Shown: piece by piece, positions 4,238 through 8,352 of the stretch | How the letters are laid out: every line of letters begins with the position of its first letter | How positions within the stretch are numbered: position 1 is the stretch's first letter | Assembly (NCBI GenBank): GCA_016763955.1 | Contig: JAESSU010000551.1 | Span: 1-8,352 of the forward strand | Length of the DNA: 8,352 nt | Origin: Phycisphaeraceae bacterium | Lineage (GTDB): Bacteria; Planctomycetota; Phycisphaerae; Phycisphaerales; Phycisphaeraceae | Reading direction: 5' to 3' | Made by a program: the position numbers and the translations under genes | Notes under the pieces: generated by a model | Told to the model about the DNA's origin: nothing | What the model saw: only the letters and a program-made list of their open reading frames with translations | The model's database searches: none

Positions 4238-5224
4238 ATGTCCAAAATCGTCTGCCTAGACGGCTTTACAGCCAACCCCGGCGACCTGAGCTGGCTCAAC
4301 TTTGAGCAACTTGGTGAATTTATCAATCACGACCGAACCCCCCCGGAAGTTATTTTGGATCATTGCAAAGGCGCAACTGCCTTGCTCACGAACAAGACAC
4401 CCTTGCCTAGGGACATCCTTGCACAACTACCGGACCTAAAATATATCGGCGTATTGGCCACCGGCTACAACGTGGTCGATATCGACACCGCGACAAAGCA
4501 AAACATCACCGTCACCAACGTCCCTGCCTACAGCACCCATTCCGTTGCGCAATTAGCCACTGCTTTAATGCTCGAACTAACAAGTCGAGTCGGAGCCCAT
4601 GACCGCGCGGTTCATCAAGACCAATGGGTCAACTGCAAAGACTTTTGCTTCACAGTCGCCCCACTAATGGAACTAGCAGGCAAGACCCTAGGACTCGTCG
4701 GCTTAGGGCAAATCGGCTTGGCCTTTGCGCGCATTGCCCATGCATTGGGAATGAACATCATCGTTTACAACCGTTCCAAACTCACAGCCGACCGCACCGG
4801 GGGCCTGCCCATCACACAAGTCTCCTTAGACGAGCTTTTCAAACAGTCCGATGTGCTAAGCCTCCACTGTCCATTGACCGACGAGACCCATCACATCGTA
4901 AACGGTGACCGGCTTGCCAGCATGAAGTCCACAGCGTTTGTCCTAAATACAGGCCGCGGGCCACTTGTCGATGCACACGCGCTGGCAAATGCACTGACCC
5001 AAGGCATCATCGCAGGCGCAGGGGTTGACGTATTAGATACCGAACCCCCCACAGCAGACGATCCACTACTGACCGCGCCCAACTGTGTCATCACCCCACA
5101 CATTGCATGGAACACACGCGAAGCCCGCACACGCTTACTGGATGTCGCATACAACAACCTCAAAGCATTCCTAAGTAACACCCCCTGCAATGTCGTGAAT
5201 TCCCCCCTCCCCCCGGAAGTTTAA
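4238..5224 (+). CDS. hprA: D-2-hydroxyacid dehydrogenase, hydroxypyruvate/glyoxylate reductase type
   Basis: 328 residues from the ATG at 4238, which has AGGA 8 nt upstream; the frame continues upstream to 4115 without support. It reduces a 2-oxoacid such as hydroxypyruvate to the D-2-hydroxyacid (glycerate) with NAD(P)H, in the cytoplasm. The Rossmann motif GLGQIG is at 155-160, and the catalytic Arg240 (NTGRGPLVD), Glu269 (DVLDTEP) and His288 (TPHIAW) are all present. The substrate-binding loop near residues 74-77 reads ATGY. After the second cofactor-domain strand the sequence is YNRS (177-180) with no acidic residue, which suggests tolerance of NADPH. It is the first gene of a plus-strand cluster with a nucleosidase-like gene and nadD. 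The last codons (LPPEV) lie in one of three copies of a CCCCGGAAGT decamer; another copy encodes residues 34-38. The exact substrate cannot be told from sequence, and the gene symbol is the most likely subgroup only. Confidence 0.88.
   Translation: MSKIVCLDGFTANPGDLSWLNFEQLGEFINHDRTPPEVILDHCKGATALLTNKTPLPRDILAQLPDLKYIGVLATGYNVVDIDTATKQNITVTNVPAYSTHSVAQLATALMLELTSRVGAHDRAVHQDQWVNCKDFCFTVAPLMELAGKTLGLVGLGQIGLAFARIAHALGMNIIVYNRSKLTADRTGGLPITQVSLDELFKQSDVLSLHCPLTDETHHIVNGDRLASMKSTAFVLNTGRGPLVDAHALANALTQGIIAGAGVDVLDTEPPTADDPLLTAPNCVITPHIAWNTREARTRLLDVAYNNLKAFLSNTPCNVVNSPLPPEV
4338..4351 (+). repeat. CCCCGGAAGT decamer, copy 1 (inside hprA)
   Basis: CCCCCCCGGAAGTT. It encodes PPEV at dehydrogenase residues 35-38. 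The core CCCCGGAAGT is at 4341-4350 and recurs at 5211-5220 and 5311-5320, always on the plus strand. Confidence 0.6.
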
Positions 5225-5227
5225 AAA
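5202..5227 (+). repeat. CCCCGGAAGT decamer, copy 2 (3' end of hprA)
   Basis: CCCCTCCCCCCGGAAGTTT followed by AAAAA. It encodes the last residues PPEV and runs into the stop codon. It resembles copy 3 over about 24 bases (C-run, one A or T, C-run, GGAAGTTT, A-run), suggesting that the two share ancestry or function. Confidence 0.6.
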
Positions 5228-5302
5228 TCTCAGAACTAAAACATCACCCTATACTCAACTCAAGCACACAAGCCCATTGATGAGGCTCGGCGAATCGTGG
5301 GA

Positions 5303-5329
5303 TACCCCACCCCCGGAAGTTTTGAAAAT
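5303..5329 (+). repeat. CCCCGGAAGT decamer, copy 3 (upstream of the phosphorylase gene)
   Basis: ACCCCACCCCCGGAAGTTTT followed by GAAAAT, in the spacer 14 nt before the ATG at 5334. Its GGAAG may act as a distant ribosome binding site, but the extended match to copy 2 is more than that function requires. Confidence 0.6.
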
Positions 5330-5333
5330 ACAC

Positions 5334-6035
5334 ATGGCCACAACCAACCCCTCACCGATTATTTTGCTCACCGCCACCGTCGTGGAGATGCTGCCTTTGG
5401 TAAAACAAATGCAGCTCAAAAAACAATCCCCCCTAAGTTGGCAAGGGCAAGTCGCAGGCATCCCCGTCATCGCACAAGTCACCGGCATGGGGGCCCAACG
5501 CGCAGCCCAAGCAGTCCGTGAAGCTGCACAACTCTTCGCCCAATCACGCATCGTCTATGCAGGCTTTGCAGGCGCACTAGATCGCTCACTAGACCTTGGC
5601 TCCATCATCAGCCCAGCCGCCATTTTTAATGAAGACAAACTCACAATCGATGTTGATGGGCAAATGACACAATCCATCGTCAGTGTCGATAAAATCATCA
5701 GTACCCCCCAACTTAAAACACAACTCGCCCATGCCACCGGCGCAGTTGCTGTCGATATGGAAAGCTACGGGGCAGCCGCAGCAGCGAAGCAGCTAGGCAT
5801 CACCCTAACCATCATCCGAAGCATCAGCGACACCGCAGAACAAACCCTCCCTACATGGTCCGCTCACTGCATCAAAGCCAATGGGCAAACGAGTCTCCGA
5901 GGCGTGCTCTGGACCTTACTTTCTGGCCCTTGGCGAATTTCTGAGATGTTATTAATGCAAAAACAAGCTAAAATTGCCAGCGAGTCTTTAGCCTATTTTG
6001 TCGAAGGGAAAATGGGGCAATGGGCACTAAACTAA
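5334..6035 (+). CDS. PNP/UDP-family nucleosidase or phosphorylase (MTA/SAH nucleosidase-like)
   Basis: 233 residues from the ATG at 5334. The frame extends to an ATG at 5280, but that adds an unlikely leader passing through a repeat. The protein has the nucleoside phosphorylase fold signatures: an N-terminal strand with TATVVEMLPL (Glu18 could be the acid equivalent to Glu12 of MTA/SAH nucleosidase), TGMG (50-53), AGFAGALD (76-83), VDMES (140-144; Met142 and Glu143 for ribose contact) and RSISD (162-166; Asp166 for the purine base). Such enzymes cleave the N-glycosidic bond of adenosine-type nucleosides by hydrolysis or phosphorolysis. Possible specific roles are MTA/SAH cleavage, futalosine hydrolysis for menaquinone (MqnB), or the hopanoid-associated HpnG type; the RSISD...LP ending leans to the last, but I cannot decide. 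Its 3' end overlaps nadD by 16 nt, so it is translationally coupled to it. The 109-nt gap after hprA contains TATACT (5250-5255) without a good -35, so a separate promoter is uncertain. Confidence 0.82.
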   Translation: MATTNPSPIILLTATVVEMLPLVKQMQLKKQSPLSWQGQVAGIPVIAQVTGMGAQRAAQAVREAAQLFAQSRIVYAGFAGALDRSLDLGSIISPAAIFNEDKLTIDVDGQMTQSIVSVDKIISTPQLKTQLAHATGAVAVDMESYGAAAAAKQLGITLTIIRSISDTAEQTLPTWSAHCIKANGQTSLRGVLWTLLSGPWRISEMLLMQKQAKIASESLAYFVEGKMGQWALN

Positions 6036-6640
6036 CCCCACAACCTAACCAAACCGTCTTGCTCTTTGGTGGCAGCTTCGATCCACCACACCGCGGACAT
6101 ATTCTTCTGCCCATACAAGCACAAGCTGCAATTAATGCAGATCATCTTGCATACATACCTGTTGCCAACCAACCGCATAAAAAAAAACAGACGCCCGCAA
6201 GTCACAGACTGGCCATGCTTAAAATCGCATTGACCGACCAACCCAATTCACACATTCTAGAACTAGAACTGCAACGAAAAGGCCCCAGCTACACCGTCGA
6301 AACACTACGCCAACTCAAAACCGTCTGGGGGAATTCCGTCACCCTACGCTTACTCATTGGAGCAGACCAATTAGCGAACTTTGATCACTGGAAAGACTGG
6401 CAACAAATTCTCACCTTAGCCCAACCTCTCGTCATGCAGCGACAAGGGCAAATGCCCCTCACGCTCCCCGCGGGGTTTAATCAAACTGACTGGGAAAAAA
6501 AAATCGTGCAAGTCGACCGCATGGATATCAGTTCCACCGACTTGCGCAGCAAACTAAGCCAAGGCAAATCAATTGATGCATCACTAATCGACCCCAAAGT
6601 AATGCAGTACATCCGCGAACATGCGTTGTACCAAGGCTAG
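6020..6640 (+). CDS. nadD: Nicotinate-nucleotide adenylyltransferase
   Basis: 206 residues, the usual length. It transfers AMP from ATP to nicotinate mononucleotide, forming deamido-NAD in the common late part of NAD biosynthesis in the cytoplasm. The nucleotidyltransferase signature GGSFDPPHRGH (17-27, with His24 and His27) is complete. KGPSYTVETLR (87-97), LLIGADQL (111-118) and FDHWKDW (121-127) are typical NadD substrate-binding blocks, and the C-terminal ATP-binding motif ISSTDLR is at 170-176. The ATG at 6020 overlaps the preceding gene by 16 nt; GAAGGGAAAATGGGG just upstream provides purine-rich pairing. Downstream are hairpins and a probable terminator. Often nadD lies beside obgE/rsfS; here it follows a nucleosidase, an unusual but plausible metabolic neighbour. 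Confidence 0.95.
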   Translation: MGTKLTPQPNQTVLLFGGSFDPPHRGHILLPIQAQAAINADHLAYIPVANQPHKKKQTPASHRLAMLKIALTDQPNSHILELELQRKGPSYTVETLRQLKTVWGNSVTLRLLIGADQLANFDHWKDWQQILTLAQPLVMQRQGQMPLTLPAGFNQTDWEKKIVQVDRMDISSTDLRSKLSQGKSIDASLIDPKVMQYIREHALYQG

Positions 6641-6687
6641 GGTTTATTACAGCGGCAACGTTACGTCTTGCATCTTGTGATACATCA

Positions 6688-6720
6688 GCGACACGTCGTG
6701 TCGCAGCTAGTTTCCCTAGC
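6688..6720 (+). other. Two consecutive hairpins in the nadD 3' region
   Basis: GCGACAC-GTC-GTGTCGC (6688-6704) is a perfect 7-bp stem. It is followed at once by GCTAG-TTTCC-CTAGC (6706-6720), a 5-bp stem. With the terminator hairpin just downstream they form a chain of three stems in about 60 nt. This could be a structured 3' UTR, an RNA stabiliser or a small RNA; no known family is recognised. Confidence 0.45.
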
Positions 6721-6725
6721 GACGC

Positions 6726-6764
6726 GCGAGTTGCTCTGGAGCAAGTCGCTATTGTTTTATTTTC
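6726..6764 (+). terminator. Probable terminator of the hprA-nadD transcript
   Basis: GCGA-g-TTGCT, loop CTGG, AGCAA-g-TCGC (6726-6749) is a 9-bp stem with one G-G mismatch. It is followed by TATTGTTTTATTTT, a T-rich tail. It lies 86 nt after the nadD stop codon. Confidence 0.65.
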
Positions 6765-6769
6765 AAAAG

Positions 6770-6800
6770 CCGCAGGAAGTGACACAGTCAATTCCTGCGG
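6770..6800 (-). terminator. Probable terminator of the glutamate dehydrogenase gene
   Basis: A perfect 9-bp stem CCGCAGGAA / TTCCTGCGG (6770-6778 and 6792-6800) contains an inner 4-bp stem TGAC/GTCA, making a 31-nt hairpin. On the minus strand it is followed by CTTTTGAAAATAAAA, a weak T-tract, and begins 40 nt after the gdhA stop codon. It sits back to back with the nadD terminator in the convergent spacer. Confidence 0.62.
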
Positions 6801-6840
6801 AAAGTTGATCGATAAAATAGGCCCAGCGTTCTAGAACTGT

Positions 6841-8166
6841 TTAGGGGAAAATGCCTCGTAGGTGATACACTTTGCCGATATTTTCCAATGCCGCAATGTA
6901 CGCCCCCATCCGCAAGTCCACCCCAAAGCGTTTACTCACATCCAAACATTTATTCGCTGCACAATAGATGTGTTTTTTAAGCAGACGATCCACGTGCTCT
7001 AAGTCCCAGGTCTCTGCTTGGAGATTTTGCTTCCATTCAAAATAACTCACCGTCACGCCCCCTGCATTACAGAGAATCGCAGGCAAGACCAAAATATTTC
7101 GATCAAGAAGCTGACGTTCCGCGGCGGGCGTACAAGGTGAGTTGGCACCTTCAGCAACGACACGGCAATTGAGCCATGACGCATTGGCTTCATGAACCAT
7201 CTGTTCTAATGCTGCGGGGATAAACACGTCCACTTGCGTTTGGTAAAAACCTTTGACATCAATTTCATCTGCATTGGGATAGCCGCAAACACCTCCATGG
7301 AGTTCAACATATTGAGCAAGGCTTTTTGCATCAATCCCTTTTTTGTTAATGATTGCGCCCGTATGATCCATCACGGTGATGAGTTGACTACCACGTTCAG
7401 CAAGCAAACGTGCGGTCCAGGACCCGACATTCCCGTAGCCGATAAGACTGTAGGTCATCTGATCCAGCTCGATTCCCACATCGGGCAAGCAGCGTTCAAG
7501 GGTGTAGACGAGTCCTTGGCCGGTGGCTTTTTCACGGCCATGTGAGCCGCCAAATTCAAGGGGTTTGCCGGTGACAATCGCCCGGGCATGGTGTCTACCT
7601 TGGTGGGCATTAAAGTTCATGTAGGTGTCCGCCATCCATGCCATGACCTGCGCATTGGTCCCCATGTCCGGGGCGGCGATGTCTTGATCCGTGCCAATGT
7701 TCCCATCTAGTGCGGTAATAAAGCGACGTGTCATTCGCATCAATTCGCCTTGTGAAAGCGAACGCGGGTCCACCTGTACGCCGCCTTTAGCTCCGCCTAA
7801 GGGCAACTGTGCGAGTGAACATTTAAGAGACATTAAGACAGACAAGGACTTCACGTCATCTAACGACACCGTCGGATGGTAGCGTATGCCCCCTTTGTAG
7901 GGGCCGAGGATATTGTTGTGTTGAACACGGTAGCCTTTAAAGAGTCGATATGTGCCGTTGTCTAATTTCACAGGGAAATGACACATAATCTCGGCTTTAG
8001 GCTGAGCTAAAATCAATTTCAGATGATGCGGTAAATTCAATATCTCCGCAGCATGGAGCATGTCGTTAGCCACCTGCTGATACAGATTGTTGGCATCATA
8101 TCTAAAACCCAACTCATCAAGAATTTGATTGGGGTGTCGAGCGAAAGGGGGAACTTCAAGGGGCAT
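6841..8166 (-). CDS. gdhA: Glutamate dehydrogenase (Glu/Leu/Phe/Val dehydrogenase family)
   Basis: 441 residues, normal for the hexameric short-chain (about 50 kDa) class. It interconverts glutamate and 2-oxoglutarate plus ammonium, linking nitrogen and carbon metabolism in the cytoplasm. The substrate domain carries GPYKGGIRYHP (88-98; Lys91), Lys115 and the catalytic loop LPLGGAKGGV (121-130; Lys127), with the catalytic Asp167 in AAPDMGTNAQVMAW. Then come TGKPLEFGGSHGR (199-211) and ATGQG, and the cofactor domain with GYGNVG (243-248). The second strand ends in an acidic residue (VMDHTG; Asp267), which favours NAD over NADP, an inference from the family. The block usually written EGANGPTTP is EGANSPCTP here (339-347). 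The start at 8166 has AGGA about 8-9 nt upstream. It is monocistronic in this window, with its own promoter and terminator. Confidence 0.95.
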   Translation of the reverse strand: MPLEVPPFARHPNQILDELGFRYDANNLYQQVANDMLHAAEILNLPHHLKLILAQPKAEIMCHFPVKLDNGTYRLFKGYRVQHNNILGPYKGGIRYHPTVSLDDVKSLSVLMSLKCSLAQLPLGGAKGGVQVDPRSLSQGELMRMTRRFITALDGNIGTDQDIAAPDMGTNAQVMAWMADTYMNFNAHQGRHHARAIVTGKPLEFGGSHGREKATGQGLVYTLERCLPDVGIELDQMTYSLIGYGNVGSWTARLLAERGSQLITVMDHTGAIINKKGIDAKSLAQYVELHGGVCGYPNADEIDVKGFYQTQVDVFIPAALEQMVHEANASWLNCRVVAEGANSPCTPAAERQLLDRNILVLPAILCNAGGVTVSYFEWKQNLQAETWDLEHVDRLLKKHIYCAANKCLDVSKRFGVDLRMGAYIAALENIGKVYHLRGIFP

Positions 8167-8202
8167 AACAGACTTCCTAACTAGCTTGCGGTATTAGCTT
8201 AT

Positions 8203-8231
8203 CTAATATATCGGCTATAAGGATACGTCAA
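8203..8231 (-). promoter_or_regulatory. Promoter of gdhA
   Basis: On the minus strand TTGACG (8231-8226; 5 of 6 to -35) is followed either by TATTAG (8208-8203) after 17 nt or by TATATT (8210-8205) after 15 nt. The DNA further upstream (8232-8280) is very AT-rich with A- and T-runs, like an UP element. The 5' leader would be about 30 nt. Confidence 0.55.
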
Positions 8232-8352
8232 TTACATCACAAAAGTTAAAAAAACAATAATTACATAAAAAAAATATTCACTAGGCAGCGTTCTCAATCA
8301 TGCTAGCCAGATGACGGTTGCGACTAAATGCAGCATGGATTGGTAGTTTCTA
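8232..8352. other. Upstream flank, no assignable gene
   Basis: 8232-8280 is an AT-rich tract that probably belongs to the gdhA promoter. In 8281-8352 short open stretches exist on the minus strand (one ends at a TAG at 8281, another at a TGA at 8298), but they are too short to recognise and the first is closed by an in-frame TAG at 8350-8352. A gene end may lie here but cannot be shown. Confidence 0.3.

Noticed and set aside
5277..5333. Longer nucleosidase starting at TTG 5277 or ATG 5280.
   Set aside because: It would include the repeat copy and has no ribosome binding site; the family-like sequence begins after the ATG at 5334.
6641..6837. Two plus-strand frames stay open for about 60 codons after nadD, and a minus-strand frame covers 6528-6791.
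   Set aside because: No start codon with a ribosome binding site is found for the plus frames, and the region is filled with hairpins and terminators; the minus frame overlaps the conserved nadD 3' end.
8281..8349. Possible C-terminal end of a minus-strand gene ending in TAG at 8281.
   Set aside because: An in-frame TAG at 8350-8352 closes it and there is no start codon of use; too short to support.
1..8352. tRNA, rRNA, CRISPR arrays, insertion sequences and attachment sites.
   Set aside because: No cloverleaf, regular spacer-repeat array, transposase or terminal inverted repeats were seen on reading both strands.

Overview
The window looks like chromosomal DNA from a free-living bacterium of moderate G+C. 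Several proteins have the flavour of Planctomycetota (possibly Phycisphaerae): the TM2 protein ending in GRKGWF, the N-terminus of the acetolactate synthase, and a family I pyrophosphatase with a lysine-rich tail. This assignment is an impression from protein wording, not the result of a search. The content is mostly central metabolism, with one small accessory module and one notable regulatory leader.

Layout. Positions 1-152 (minus) hold the 5' end of a large-subunit acetolactate synthase gene (ilvB), cut by the window edge. Its upstream region (153-450) is not empty. It carries a good sigma70-type promoter (421-450), a 27-codon leader peptide ORF (328-411) with five consecutive valine codons, a terminator-like hairpin (251-297) and further hairpins before the ilvB ribosome binding site. 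This is the layout of a ribosome-mediated, valine-sensing transcription attenuator. Positions 531-1333 (minus) hold a two-gene cassette: a small basic protein followed 8 nt later by a 203-aa protein with ADP-ribosyltransferase/PARP-like motifs, which resembles a toxin-antitoxin module. Next come inorganic pyrophosphatase (ppa, 1413-2132, minus), a bidirectional terminator (2360-2392), a TM2-domain membrane protein (2426-2680, minus), nuoC (2732-3358, minus) and an unrecognised gene overlapping nuoC (3351-3974, minus).

Transcription then diverges. On the plus strand, 4238-6640 holds a D-2-hydroxyacid dehydrogenase (hydroxypyruvate reductase-like), a nucleosidase/phosphorylase-family protein and nadD, the last two overlapping by 16 nt. 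A 200-bp convergent spacer with several hairpins and opposing terminators follows. Glutamate dehydrogenase (6841-8166, minus) is next, with its own promoter at about 8203-8231. The last 70 bases hold nothing I can assign.

How the parts connect: ilvB (branched-chain amino acids), glutamate dehydrogenase (nitrogen/2-oxoglutarate), hydroxypyruvate reductase-like dehydrogenase (serine/glycerate) and nadD (NAD synthesis) are housekeeping metabolism. The most interesting signals are the valine leader peptide, the ART-like two-gene cassette, apparent leaderless starts at both of these loci, the basic tail on pyrophosphatase, and a CCCCGGAAGT decamer present three times within 1 kb.
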